A stretch of 24,100 bases of DNA from a virus, in the IMG/VR virus record IMGVR_UViG_3300048026_000700, positions 1 to 24,100 of that record, one strand, 5' to 3'. Of the stretch, positions 12,385 to 21,323 are shown in pieces. Under the pieces are notes generated by a model. It ran no database searches, was not told where the DNA came from, and worked only from the letters and a program-made list of their open reading frames with translations. A program made the position numbers and the translations under genes. Every line of letters starts with the position of its first letter. Within the stretch, counting starts at the first letter, position 1.

Positions 12385-13788
12385 TCAAAGTTGAAAGCCA
12401 TCGGGAAGCGGCGGGATGTTCGCATCGTTACGCCAGGGCATATCCCTGGGCTGATAAAACTCGCTATTAAAAACGTCGTCGTATCTGCCACTTCCCAGCT
12501 CGGAATTATAGTCCTCAATAGTCCTTTCTTTATCTCTAATTAATCGACGTAAAAGCTCAGAGTAAGCTTGCGGCGTCATACTCTCAAGACCACCGAATGC
12601 CTCGAGCAATCGATTGTATTCAGCAGGCGTATCCATTCCCCTGGCACCTAGTCCAGATTGCTTAAACCAATTCATAACCCGCCGCGCTGATCCAGCTCTC
12701 AGTAACTGGTCCTTTGTTGCGCCGCTTAAATCGGTATTGTATTCCTCACCCAATTCCGCCTGTATTGCATTAAACATTTTCTCGATTGGGGCAAACAATC
12801 CTTCAGCTCTGGCTGGGTCCATAGACAGCGCCAGCTCTTCCTCCAATAGCGGTATCTGTCTGGCTGAGTCTTTAGCATTCTGTGATAGTTTTGCAATCTT
12901 CTCAGAATCACTTGATGCAACGTCCGACGCGGATGTAGAACTGTAGGTGCCCGCTAAAGCTTGCTCTGGCGTGATAACAGTTTCCAGTGACCCATCAGCC
13001 CGTCTAACTTGAACTGAACCATCAGTGCCCTTAATGATCTTATCGCCACGCTGAACACCCAAGAATGCTTTTTGGCTCTCCGGATCAAGACTATTGAAGT
13101 ATTCGTAGTTACGGATGGCCGCAGTATCATCCTCACCGGTAGCCTTCCTAAACTTAGACTGCATCGCGAGCTTCATATAGTCGCCGCGCTGGCCTGGCGG
13201 AATTTTAGCCATGACTTTAAACATCTCTGGATTATTCTCAGCCAGATATTTCATGGTCTTGTTGTCTTCGATGCCCTGCATCCCGACCTTCATCAGCATG
13301 TCATTCGTGCCCTTCAGGCCAGAATTACCACGCAAGGTCATGTTGCCAAAGCCGTTGCTTGCCGCGGCCAGCATCATGCCCAGGCGGTTTTTATCTTTGT
13401 ACCACTTTTGATCGATCCAGGCGGGAGCCTTTTCCCTCTCAGGGACACCAATTTGATTGGCCAGCATTCCCTCAACGCCGTTTTCCTGGAGCTGGTCCCT
13501 GGGTGGCCCTTGCAGTCGATCGGCGCCCGCGCCCAGGTCACCCAGCAAATGCTTGGGAGGTCCTGCAACTTCTGGCGGTCCCATCGGCGGACCTGGAGGA
13601 CCCATCTGGTAGGGAACGTTTCCAGGCGGCCGCTGGAGGCCAGGCATCATTGGGGTCTCGCTCATAGCATTAACCGGCGGTTGCTGGCCACCCGCGTTAG
13701 TCGGCTGGGGCATATAAGGCGGAGTAGCCCCTGGAGGGGACCCGCCCTGATTGCCCATTAGCTGGCCAATTATTTCCATTAAGCCCAT
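12385..13788 (-). CDS. Internal virion / ejection-type protein (467 aa)
   Basis: The N-terminal ~80 residues are Pro/Gly/Met-rich and disordered. A helical region follows (WIDQKWYKDKNRLGMMLAAASNGFG, starting near residue 123). The C-terminal half is a long charged helix set with NWFKQSGLGARGMDTPAEYNRLLEAFGG, a pattern I associate with podovirus injection proteins. The ATG at 13788 lies two bases after the previous stop with GAGGG upstream. It sits between the S74-domain protein and the 684-aa ejection protein. No enzyme motif. The likely fate is injection into the host with the DNA. Confidence 0.75.
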   Translation of the reverse strand: MGLMEIIGQLMGNQGGSPPGATPPYMPQPTNAGGQQPPVNAMSETPMMPGLQRPPGNVPYQMGPPGPPMGPPEVAGPPKHLLGDLGAGADRLQGPPRDQLQENGVEGMLANQIGVPEREKAPAWIDQKWYKDKNRLGMMLAAASNGFGNMTLRGNSGLKGTNDMLMKVGMQGIEDNKTMKYLAENNPEMFKVMAKIPPGQRGDYMKLAMQSKFRKATGEDDTAAIRNYEYFNSLDPESQKAFLGVQRGDKIIKGTDGSVQVRRADGSLETVITPEQALAGTYSSTSASDVASSDSEKIAKLSQNAKDSARQIPLLEEELALSMDPARAEGLFAPIEKMFNAIQAELGEEYNTDLSGATKDQLLRAGSARRVMNWFKQSGLGARGMDTPAEYNRLLEAFGGLESMTPQAYSELLRRLIRDKERTIEDYNSELGSGRYDDVFNSEFYQPRDMPWRNDANIPPLPDGFQL

Positions 13789-13790
13789 CG

Positions 13791-15389
13791 TTATGCCCTC
13801 ATCATTACGGTTTTGGCCACTTCTGGAAGCTTGGCGTAATCAACCATCAGCCAACCGTCTGCGTTCTCAGTGATCGCGTCAGGTCTAGTTTCCTGAACTT
13901 CCTGAGCCAGGACGCCAAACGTGCTCTGACCTGGAAACGCCTTCTGGCCTTCCTCGTTCCAATCCCAGTTATAAAGATTAATTCCGTTAATCGTCGCCAC
14001 CTTCTGGATGTTGTCCTTTAGGCGCATATCAGAGCCCATGAGAGCCGCGGCACCCAGTTGCGTACCCATTCCCATGTAATCCATCTTCCCAGGGCTGTAT
14101 GACTGCGTACCGCCGCCAGAGAGTGCTGACAATGGCCCCAGCATGTTCTGGAATTGACTTTGTGGGGCATTCTGCTGATTCATAAACATCTGGATCTGCT
14201 GGTTGATCAGGTTTTGGTTCAAATCGTCGATTTGGCCGCCGACCTGACCCATTTGATCCAAGGCGTTTTGGCCCATGTTAAAGCGGTCTTGACCCATGCC
14301 GTAAGCCTGGTTAGCCGCATCAAACTGCATACCCTGCTGTTTCATCATTGCGGCCAATGCGGCCTGCTGTTGCTGTGCCTTCATCTGCATCATTGCCTGG
14401 ACGTTGTTGCCGCCACTTTGTGCCATCTGAGTAGCTGACTGAAGATTGGCCGTTTCCGCCGCCATCTGGTTTGCGTTAGCCGTCTGACCAACAAACTGAT
14501 CACGCGCATTTTGTGCCGCCGTGTTTGCCATGTTGGCCTGCTGAGCCATTGCCGCGTTAGAACTCAGTGCCTGGTTCTGAGAGCTCACGTCACTCATTGC
14601 CGCATTCTGGGCATTCTGATAACCCTGGTTGCGGAGTTGTGCGCTAGTCCTGGCAACGTTCTGCATATAGTCGTTGTTGTTCTGAGCCTCCATAATCCCG
14701 TGACGATCACCGCCAAAGGCGCCGCCGCGGGTAGCCGCAACACCTGAGCTGTTAATGGCGTTTTGTCTCGCCATATCCAAGTCACCCATCGTCGTATCGA
14801 TCACGTTTTGGGTGTAGGGATTCATGTAATCGTTAATGTTTTGGTCTTTTAACTGAGCCGCTTGCCAGGATTGCCCTTCTGCCATCGTTGGGTCATAGCT
14901 GTAAAGGTCCTGACCTGGCACCTTCATCTGATAGGCTGGGCCACTAAAACCCGCCCCTCCGCCCATTGGCATGGCATTACCGCCAGCGGCCATTTTGGCG
15001 ATCAGGTCATTCATTGCTTGACTGCCGCCGCCATTCATTTGGTTTTGGAAAAACTGCATTGACCCGTTCTGAGCATCCAGCCCAGTTTGGAACGCATTAG
15101 GCCCCATGGTGTTCTGAGTAGGCGTCCCCATAGGGCCCTGCTGGCCCGTCTGGGCCGCAGAAGATGCGTTTGTTGGGGGGACAAAGTTTGAGCCAATGCC
15201 GGCCCCCATCATGGGCGGCTGACCAATTCCGACACCCGCGCCGCCGGCCATCGATCCACCCTTGCCGCCGCCTACACTATCGTTGCTCATGGTGTAATTC
15301 ATGCCAGGAGCGGTGGGCTGTGACGCGCTTGCGCCACCTTTGCCGCTACCATTCATTGGTCCCGCTTGCTGTTGTCCGCCGGCACTCAT
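13791..15389 (-). CDS. Ejection-type virion protein with C-terminal S74-like chaperone domain (532 aa)
   Basis: The N-terminal ~120 residues are low-complexity Gly/Ser/Met/Gln. Residues ~185-240 contain YMNPYTQNVIDTT ... RGGAFGGDRHGI, a signature I associate with phage internal proteins, followed by Ala/Gln-rich helices to ~400. The last 80 residues look like a peptidase S74 intramolecular chaperone: SDMRLKDNI with Ser453 and Lys458 five residues apart (as in the known Ser-Lys dyad), then NWDW, FGVLAQEVQE and a terminal YAKLPEV. In S74 proteins this domain helps trimer folding and usually cuts itself off just before the Ser. The ATG overlaps the previous stop by 4 bp. Confidence 0.82.
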   Translation of the reverse strand: MSAGGQQQAGPMNGSGKGGASASQPTAPGMNYTMSNDSVGGGKGGSMAGGAGVGIGQPPMMGAGIGSNFVPPTNASSAAQTGQQGPMGTPTQNTMGPNAFQTGLDAQNGSMQFFQNQMNGGGSQAMNDLIAKMAAGGNAMPMGGGAGFSGPAYQMKVPGQDLYSYDPTMAEGQSWQAAQLKDQNINDYMNPYTQNVIDTTMGDLDMARQNAINSSGVAATRGGAFGGDRHGIMEAQNNNDYMQNVARTSAQLRNQGYQNAQNAAMSDVSSQNQALSSNAAMAQQANMANTAAQNARDQFVGQTANANQMAAETANLQSATQMAQSGGNNVQAMMQMKAQQQQAALAAMMKQQGMQFDAANQAYGMGQDRFNMGQNALDQMGQVGGQIDDLNQNLINQQIQMFMNQQNAPQSQFQNMLGPLSALSGGGTQSYSPGKMDYMGMGTQLGAAALMGSDMRLKDNIQKVATINGINLYNWDWNEEGQKAFPGQSTFGVLAQEVQETRPDAITENADGWLMVDYAKLPEVAKTVMMRA

Positions 15390-15907
15390 ACGCTGATCCC
15401 TCCGCGCTTCATCATTTCCAGGATCTGCTCATAACTCATTTGGCTACCGCCTGGGCCCGCTTGCCCGCCGCCCGCGGTGCCTGGGGCGTCTTCCCAAAAG
15501 CCCTTGCCGCGATGGATTGTGGAAGGGTCTAGTAAGCCAGGAATCAGGCTATTCATTGCGGCAACTCGCTCAGGGTAAAGCTTCTGCTGTCGGCCTAATT
15601 CACCTTGATAACCAAAGTTAGCGTCATAGCCTTTCATACCCTGCATTTCTCTCAATCGATTGCCGCCAGGCAAATCATCAGTCGGCTTACCAGAGGCCAT
15701 TCCTAGACCCAGCATATTCGCCATGTCATTGGTTTGGTTCCAGGATGACTGGGTTGCCTGACTAGGCGCCGCCTGGGTAATACCCGTGTAAGTCAGCGGA
15801 GCCGTTGTAGCTAGTTTCTCGCCACGGTCATAAGCCCCTAAAATTCTCTCTTTAAATTCTGGGGGTATTTCTGTAGTTGTCTCGCCACCTTTGCCGCCGC
15901 TACTCAT
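15386..15907 (-). CDS. Virion-module protein of unknown function (173 aa)
   Basis: ATG 15907 overlaps the previous stop (ATGA), and its end overlaps the S74-domain gene by 4 bp, so it belongs to the ejection cluster. The product starts with a Gly/Thr-rich segment and PPEFKERILGAYDRGEKLA, has a central Thr/Gln/Met-rich stretch, a YPERVAAMNSLIPGLLDPS helix, and a Gly-rich tail ending MMKRGGISV. The style matches its neighbour, and it may be a companion or chaperone of the S74-domain protein. No known family. Confidence 0.75.
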   Translation of the reverse strand: MSSGGKGGETTTEIPPEFKERILGAYDRGEKLATTAPLTYTGITQAAPSQATQSSWNQTNDMANMLGLGMASGKPTDDLPGGNRLREMQGMKGYDANFGYQGELGRQQKLYPERVAAMNSLIPGLLDPSTIHRGKGFWEDAPGTAGGGQAGPGGSQMSYEQILEMMKRGGISV

Positions 15908-16287
15908 CGCCCAAACTCCTTTGTTACATATCGTAATTCGTTATGACCAAAACCCAAATCAGATAGTGCTTTTACCCATCCAGGACGGCCCGTTAATGAA
16001 AGACCCGCACAGCCCATTTCTTTTGCGAATTTTACTACGTCATCATGCAATTGTTTAATTTCTGAGAGGTCACCGCCCGCCAGAAAAATGTGCAACATCC
16101 GCTTATTTGGGAAGTTGTGAAATTCGGTAACAATCGCTGAGTTTTCTGTTGGCCATAAAATCAAGCTTCCGTTAATGACGCCTTGCACTATGTGCACAAA
16201 ATCATGGGTGCCATTGCCATATTTAAGCGCCGGTTCCAGGAATGGCCGCACCCGCAAAACCTCTTGATGAATATCAATTGCTTCCAC
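15904..16287 (-). CDS. GNAT-like phage protein in the tail module (127 aa)
   Basis: The GTG at 16287 is chosen: GAGG lies seven bases upstream and no ATG is available nearby. Features of an acetyltransferase-like fold: LILWPTENSAIVTEFHNFPNKRMLHIFLAGGDL, then a helix and GCAGLSLTGRPGWVKALSDLGF. I recall short proteins with FLAGGDL ... GRPGW beside tail or ejection genes in other phages, some related to the P22 gp14 region. The usual acetyl-CoA-binding Q/RxxGxG/A loop is not clear, so activity is uncertain. It overlaps both neighbours. Confidence 0.75.
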   Translation of the reverse strand: MEAIDIHQEVLRVRPFLEPALKYGNGTHDFVHIVQGVINGSLILWPTENSAIVTEFHNFPNKRMLHIFLAGGDLSEIKQLHDDVVKFAKEMGCAGLSLTGRPGWVKALSDLGFGHNELRYVTKEFGR

Positions 16288-16456
16288 TATTTAACCTCAG
16301 TGCCGCGGCCGCTTCTAAATTCTTAATTTTCTCATCCAGCGCCTGGAAGCGACGTTTTAAGTAATTATCCAAATCTTCCGCCCATAGCTTTGTATCGCCA
16401 GAATATGGCGGGGGCGCCTCACCTGTTCCCAGGTATTCTTTTCTGTCACTACTCAC
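16274..16456 (-). CDS. Small coiled-coil protein (60 aa)
   Basis: GTG at 16456 forms a GTGA overlap with the stop of the 616-aa tail gene. The N-terminus is Pro-rich (EAPPPYSGDTK), followed by a charged helix (LDNYLKRRFQALDEKIKNLEAAAALR) with heptad-like spacing of Leu, consistent with a short coiled coil. Its end overlaps the GNAT-like gene by 14 bp. Probably a small virion or assembly factor; no family recognised. Confidence 0.75.
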   Translation of the reverse strand: MSSDRKEYLGTGEAPPPYSGDTKLWAEDLDNYLKRRFQALDEKIKNLEAAAALRLNSGSN

Positions 16457-18303
16457 CGCAAGCCTCCCAGGGTAATTAGTAATCTCATGTCGCCAATTCG
16501 CACATCTTCAGTGCCCGCCAGGCCATCTCCGTAATTAGGTAGATTCGGGTTACCTGGTGCCGGCGGTGGTGGCTCTTCGGGCTCTTCTGGTGGCGCAACC
16601 TCAATGTCTTCCCATTTGGTTGCTACGTCGTCCCACTTATCAAATGAATAAGTCCACCCAGCATAAATCTCTGCGCGAGTTTCTGCTTTTTCTACTAGCG
16701 GATTGTTTGCTTCATCCCAATCGCGCTTTTCTTCGTTCCAGGACTTATCACCCAGGTTGTGCCATGTCTCATAGACCACAGGGGGCGCTGAGTAAGCCTC
16801 CAGGCGCATTCGGATCTGTCGCCCAGTGAATCGCACGTCCGTCTTTGGCTTGACCACATAGGGCCCGTGGACGGTCTCAGTACCTTGTGGCTCAAAGCGG
16901 GTTTTAAACGTGGCATTTAGCCGGTCAGTGGGGAATGAATCAGACAGCAATTGCGTGGCCGTAATCACCTGGTCACCGTTGCCCACATCAATAGGCCCGC
17001 TCTCCGCCCAGGGCTTGGCGCCACCGTGGGGAGCGTTCTCAATCTCATGGCGATAAACACGATTACGTGAATCAATATATATAGGGTCTCGGAACACACC
17101 CGAATCAACGCCGGCATGGCGGTCAATCTCACCAAACGACCAATGCCCTTGCGCGTAGTCATAAGAAACATAACGGCTGTTAACCTTGCGGATGACCTTC
17201 TCGCCGTCTATTTCTTCCTCTACGCCATCCTGGCCCATGCCAGTGTAAAACCATACGATCTCATTAAATTTGGCGTTAGCGACCGCGTACACGTTGTGAG
17301 CGTATGTATTGTCTAGGAAACGGAAAACACGGTCTAAGACCTCACAGGGGAGCTCCCGAACGGATGAACCGTCATATTGATAAAAGCCATCTCTGCCCAT
17401 CCAAAAGGCGCCAGCACCCGTGGCCGCAACAGCCCTATCAGAAATCACGCCGCAGTTTTTGCCGACCTGCTGAAATCCATACACCAATGGCGGGCCCGAA
17501 TATGTCGCAACGTGGGCGTCTGTGGTGGTCAGGATGAGCGTTCTTCCCCTGACCCTAATGCCACAGCGAATAGCCCCGTCAGTCTGGAGCTCAAAGCCAC
17601 CGGCCTCGTTGAGAGCCGTAGCCGTCCAGGTCGTGGGGTCTTCCCGATCACACCAGGCGACACGCCTAACGTTGACCGTCCCGTTGACTTCTGCCGCCAG
17701 AGCAAAAACAAATCGCTCTTCAGTAGCTACAAGAGATAAGCACTTGGGGGAGTTTTCTAATACGCCAAACTTGTCGTCTGCTGGTTCCCATGCCCATATC
17801 CTGCGATCACTAGTCGATACACCCAGGAGCCACTCGCCGTAATTATCTAGTGTCCAGGACGTTGCAGGGATTAGTGTTTGTATGCCGTCAAGCTGTCGAG
17901 GCGTTCCGTAAGCTTCAGCACCATACTTGCCGCCGCCATACCCTTTGTTTGCGAAAGGTGTTTCAGACCCCTGAAGATCGATGTTCTCAGTCAGATTAGT
18001 TACTGCACCACCCGCGTCCATGACATAAAGATTTAGGGGCGTTGCGGCCGCCATATATCTGCCGACATCAGTGTCGCCGCTCTGCTGGTTTAAAAACCAT
18101 GAGTGGGCATTTCTGACAACCATCGTGTCAGGGATAACAACAGGTGAAAGAGTGTTCGCCAGGTATTGCAACCAGCCGCCCACAGGCATCATTGCCCCCT
18201 GATCCCACCGCATCAGAGACCCGTCATGCCAGCGGTCAGAACACTGTAATGCTGTCCCCTGCCAACGTATCCCCGCTGGAATTGTGAGCTTCAGGTAATT
18301 CAT
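16453..18303 (-). CDS. Large tail / DNA-stabilisation-type protein (616 aa)
   Basis: The N-terminus (residues 10-44: AGIRWQGTALQCSDRWHDG and MRWDQGAMMPVGGW) matches a common podovirus virion family that I remember by this RW..G...RW.QG..MPVGGW pattern. Most of the protein reads as repeated beta-strand segments with aromatic-Gly turns, consistent with a beta-propeller-like tail hub or head-closure protein. The C-terminus has a Pro/Glu-rich linker (about 570-595) and a short tail ending RLLITLGGLR. The start overlaps the glycine-rich gene by 4 bp (ATGA). The exact role (P22 gp10-like or tail hub) was not established. Confidence 0.78.
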   Translation of the reverse strand: MNYLKLTIPAGIRWQGTALQCSDRWHDGSLMRWDQGAMMPVGGWLQYLANTLSPVVIPDTMVVRNAHSWFLNQQSGDTDVGRYMAAATPLNLYVMDAGGAVTNLTENIDLQGSETPFANKGYGGGKYGAEAYGTPRQLDGIQTLIPATSWTLDNYGEWLLGVSTSDRRIWAWEPADDKFGVLENSPKCLSLVATEERFVFALAAEVNGTVNVRRVAWCDREDPTTWTATALNEAGGFELQTDGAIRCGIRVRGRTLILTTTDAHVATYSGPPLVYGFQQVGKNCGVISDRAVAATGAGAFWMGRDGFYQYDGSSVRELPCEVLDRVFRFLDNTYAHNVYAVANAKFNEIVWFYTGMGQDGVEEEIDGEKVIRKVNSRYVSYDYAQGHWSFGEIDRHAGVDSGVFRDPIYIDSRNRVYRHEIENAPHGGAKPWAESGPIDVGNGDQVITATQLLSDSFPTDRLNATFKTRFEPQGTETVHGPYVVKPKTDVRFTGRQIRMRLEAYSAPPVVYETWHNLGDKSWNEEKRDWDEANNPLVEKAETRAEIYAGWTYSFDKWDDVATKWEDIEVAPPEEPEEPPPPAPGNPNLPNYGDGLAGTEDVRIGDMRLLITLGGLR

Positions 18304-19199
18304 TGGCTAACGTCCGCGTTATTGGGATAACTGTATTTAATGCCCCAAATAATTCTCACTGCACCACCGCCAGGCTGGGTGTAATCAGGGGCAACTGACG
18401 GGGATTCGTTATAGAGCCCTGAGCCACCAGCTCCAAAGTCTGCGCCAGTGCCACTAGAGCCAGAATTACCCCTTTCGGGGGCTTGCCCTTCAGCCTGGAC
18501 GGGACTGCCGGCACCGCTTGCGCCGACTCCTTTAACGCCCACGCCACCGCCTGCTGACCCCCTGGAAAAGCCACCCTGAAATCCGGTGTTCCGGTAATAG
18601 GTAAATCCGCCTGCCGCGCCGCCGCCCTGGCCGCCGTTGCTGACAGCACCAACCTGAGCAGACTTGCCAGCACCGCCATTGCCCTGGTAGCCGGCCGCTC
18701 CGCCACCCGCGCCGGTCCAAACTTCAATATTCGATCCGTTATTAATAATTCTCTCGCTTGAGCCGTCACCGCCGGTCCCGCCGCCACCTGCGCGGCCCTG
18801 TAAGTCATATCCGCCACCTGGTCCGGATGCGCTCCCACCGTAAGCCTGGATAAAAATATCATCAAACTCTTGCAGGTTTTCTTTGGGGATACCTATTGAT
18901 GAGTGCCTGCTATCACCCCCAACGGCTGGGGCGCCCACCCTAATCAGCAATTGCTTGCCTGGGTCAACTTCAATGTCGTTAGCCCATACCAGGCCACCAC
19001 CACCGCCACCGTTGTAAGATGTAGTCAGCGCGTAATCGTTATAAGCGCCCGCCCCAATACAACAGACGTGTATCCTGGTAACGGACAGGGGTACATTCCA
19101 GTAGTAAAACCCTGGGGTTAAAAACTCTTTTTCGCCAATATAGATATTGCCGCCCTCACCGGAGCCGCCAATAGCCGTCAATAGCTTGCTTCTGATCAA
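18300..19199 (-). CDS. Glycine-rich phage adhesin (299 aa)
   Basis: Probable receptor-binding or tail-tip protein. I choose the TTG at 19199: it overlaps the stop of the upstream gene (TTGA) and GGGG lies eight bases before it. A longer frame with ATG at 19259 would overlap by 64 bp. After a short beta N-terminus (KEFLTPGFYYWNVPLSVTRI and HVCCIGAGAY) the protein is dominated by Gly-rich runs (NGGGGGG, GGGGTGGDG, GGQGGGAAGG) and ends GGGAVRIIWG. This layout resembles phage glycine-rich tail adhesins with polyglycine-II sandwiches, such as S16 gp38. Family placement is by pattern only. Confidence 0.75.
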   Translation of the reverse strand: MIRSKLLTAIGGSGEGGNIYIGEKEFLTPGFYYWNVPLSVTRIHVCCIGAGAYNDYALTTSYNGGGGGGLVWANDIEVDPGKQLLIRVGAPAVGGDSRHSSIGIPKENLQEFDDIFIQAYGGSASGPGGGYDLQGRAGGGGTGGDGSSERIINNGSNIEVWTGAGGGAAGYQGNGGAGKSAQVGAVSNGGQGGGAAGGFTYYRNTGFQGGFSRGSAGGGVGVKGVGASGAGSPVQAEGQAPERGNSGSSGTGADFGAGGSGLYNESPSVAPDYTQPGGGAVRIIWGIKYSYPNNADVSQ

Positions 19200-19855
19200 G
19201 ACGCGACCCCAGAATAAGCACCAAATAACTCGTTGCCGTTGCCGGCGTTCGCCGTCCAAAACTGAATAACATTTATGCCTGTATTTAAATCAGGCTCGCC
19301 GCCGCCAATCCACTTGACCGCGTTACTCGCGCCGTTGTGCTTCCAAACAATATTGGTGGCGCTGGATGTTTGCTTGTTCAGCATGAGCGTTATGCCCTGA
19401 CCACTTGATGGCATCGCCAGGTTGTATGTATAAGTCTGGTTTTGACTGATAACCGCAGAGTGAATGGTGCCCTGATCAATAGAAAGGGTTGCCGTTGTGC
19501 TGTTAATTAGCGCGGCATTTTTTTCTGTGATTCCGCCCTGGCAATCAATGCTTCTGGCGTCCAAGTCAACGTTAGATATATTACCGTTAGGGTCATCCAT
19601 GCCCACCAGATTTTTTACCTTGCCGCTAATCTCAACGTCTGGGTGTATCTCTACATCATCATTAACGCCGCCAATCGGTCCGGTAATTGCTGAGCCAGAT
19701 ACCTCGCCCGAATCAATCTTAATGCCGTTAATGGGCTGATCGCCGCCCAATAGCGCATCAATCTTGTCCAGGTCATCATTGAGGTTGCCACCCCACTCGT
19801 TTTCTGACCCGCCAATGGTTGGCTTGACTAGGGCATAATTAGTTGTGATTGCCAT
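19196..19855 (-). CDS. Tail protein (219 aa)
   Basis: ATG 19855 has GGAG eight bases upstream. The N-terminus TTNYALVKP ... EWGGNLNDDLDKIDALLGG (4-38) is a signature of many phage tail-fibre-associated proteins. The rest is beta-rich with Asn/Asp/Thr repeats (VNDDVEIHPDVEISG, TLSIDQGTI) and a C-terminal NVIQFWTANAGNGNELFG, typical of a short trimeric spike or fibre. It lies between the lipoprotein and the Gly-rich adhesin, so it probably anchors or adapts a fibre. Confidence 0.8.
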   Translation of the reverse strand: MAITTNYALVKPTIGGSENEWGGNLNDDLDKIDALLGGDQPINGIKIDSGEVSGSAITGPIGGVNDDVEIHPDVEISGKVKNLVGMDDPNGNISNVDLDARSIDCQGGITEKNAALINSTTATLSIDQGTIHSAVISQNQTYTYNLAMPSSGQGITLMLNKQTSSATNIVWKHNGASNAVKWIGGGEPDLNTGINVIQFWTANAGNGNELFGAYSGVAS

Positions 19856-19866
19856 CTAAATAACTC

Positions 19867-20685
19867 CTATTGGCACTGCGGGGGCCGTGGCGCAAATGTC
19901 ACCGCACAGTTAATCTCTGTCACCTTGGTGGCGCCATCGCCGCCAGACACGTCGGGAACCCCATCATTGTTTAAATCAATTGAGTAAGTGGCGCCGGCAG
20001 ACTTGAGCGTTGTTACTAGCTCACTCAAAGTCATGTTTGTCCCTTGGTAATCAATTGTCGTATCCATTGAATACGATGTCGTAGTTGTAGTATTAGTGTC
20101 CGCGCTCGTATCCGTAACGACGCTTTGATCAATAACAGCCTCATCCTGAAGAGTGTAGTAATCACCACCCACTGCCACCCCAGTTTGAGCCGCCGCAACA
20201 CTACCCAGGCTCGCAACCGCCTCAACAATTCCTCTGTCTGCAATTTGGTCTCCCAAGAGTATGTCCCTATTATTGTCCGACGCATTTCGCTGTGTCTCAC
20301 CGTTTATACCGGCGATCGCTACTCCCGTTATCATCCCACCAATTGAAGGCGCCAAGGCTTTGGTCCACTCCAGTGCGCTATTCTCCTGGCGTTGCAATGC
20401 GAGGATAGGGGTTTGTCCCGTCCCTTCTTCGTTCATGCTTTGAAACGCCAAGGCCATTGCGACCATTCCAGAGCTGGACGGATCAGCCTGAGCGACTGAA
20501 GCAAGCGCCTTATAAAGCTCTGCTTTTGCTGTAGCTTCTGCAATCTTTTGATCCTTGATTGCTTCGTGCTGGACTGCAACCATTCTCACCTGATCAGTGC
20601 CGTGCTGGGATGCTCGCTCATTCCCCAACTTTGTGGCGCAACCAGAGACCAGAACCAAAGAAATCGCTAAGGCTAATTTTTTCAT
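19867..20685 (-). CDS. Phage-encoded lipoprotein (272 aa)
   Basis: Residues 1-16 are a classic lipoprotein signal peptide: MKK, hydrophobic core, lipobox LVSGC with lipidated Cys16. The mature part is helical and Ala/Gln-rich (about 35-110), has a Gly-rich hydrophobic patch (115-127), a Thr/Ser-rich linker (190-210), and DLNNDGVPD (237-245), which fits a DxNxDGxxD calcium-binding loop. Two later cysteines (260, 271) may pair. The start overlaps the previous stop (TAATG). Position in the tail-fibre cluster is unusual for a lipoprotein: it could be a superinfection-exclusion protein that masks the receptor, or a host-envelope anchor for assembly. Function unproven. Confidence 0.82.
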   Translation of the reverse strand: MKKLALAISLVLVSGCATKLGNERASQHGTDQVRMVAVQHEAIKDQKIAEATAKAELYKALASVAQADPSSSGMVAMALAFQSMNEEGTGQTPILALQRQENSALEWTKALAPSIGGMITGVAIAGINGETQRNASDNNRDILLGDQIADRGIVEAVASLGSVAAAQTGVAVGGDYYTLQDEAVIDQSVVTDTSADTNTTTTTSYSMDTTIDYQGTNMTLSELVTTLKSAGATYSIDLNNDGVPDVSGGDGATKVTEINCAVTFAPRPPQCQ

Positions 20686-21323
20686 TACGGTTGACCTGCA
20701 AACATGTCAATAACGATCATACTGAATGACGTGCGCTGTGCCGGCATCGGGTCCCACACCCCATTGTTAAGCTCATAAGCAAAAAACGTCAGGTAATTGG
20801 ATGTAGGCGCAACAACGTTAATGATTACTGGCTTGCCCGTTAACGTAATCGGGGTGATATTAAAGGCGTAGTGAGCACTTAAATCGTCGGTCCAATCATC
20901 TAGTTGATTAGCAAAATTAATTTGTGTGCCGTTTGCTCCAGAGGCCGTAATTGATGCGATGTTGTGTTTGTACACTAAACCCTGCTGAATGCCTTGATCC
21001 AAGAAAGCAGTGTTGTAATAACATGACGCAACGTTACCTTCATACTTATTGGCGATAGCGTCGTTAACAGTGGCCTCTAGCGTATTGAAATCGGTATTTA
21101 GCTTTGTAACGTCAGCCTCGAGATCATCAATGGACTGGGAAGTGTCCCCTATGTTATTGAGATCCGTATGAGATGCCGTTACCTCACCCTTAACGTTGGG
21201 AAAGGTTTTCTTAATTGCATGTTTAATAACCCTGATATGGTTATCGCCTTCGCTGATACTTTCGGTTCCCAGTGGAGCGTCAGCATCAAGCTCATGGATT
21301 CCATTTGCATTTTCAACACCCAT
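20685..21323 (-). CDS. Tail fibre protein (212 aa)
   Basis: ATG 21323 directly follows the previous stop, with GGAGG eight bases upstream. The N-terminus carries the fibre attachment signature LGTESISEGDNHIRVIKHAI ... FPNVKGEVTASHTDLNNIGD (18-60), seen in many phage tail fibres. A short coiled coil follows (SIDDLEADVTKLNTDFNTLEATV, about 64-86), then a beta-rich C-terminal head. It is a short fibre or an adaptor for the larger fibre genes beside it. Receptor specificity cannot be read from the sequence. Confidence 0.83.
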   Translation of the reverse strand: MGVENANGIHELDADAPLGTESISEGDNHIRVIKHAIKKTFPNVKGEVTASHTDLNNIGDTSQSIDDLEADVTKLNTDFNTLEATVNDAIANKYEGNVASCYYNTAFLDQGIQQGLVYKHNIASITASGANGTQINFANQLDDWTDDLSAHYAFNITPITLTGKPVIINVVAPTSNYLTFFAYELNNGVWDPMPAQRTSFSMIVIDMFAGQP

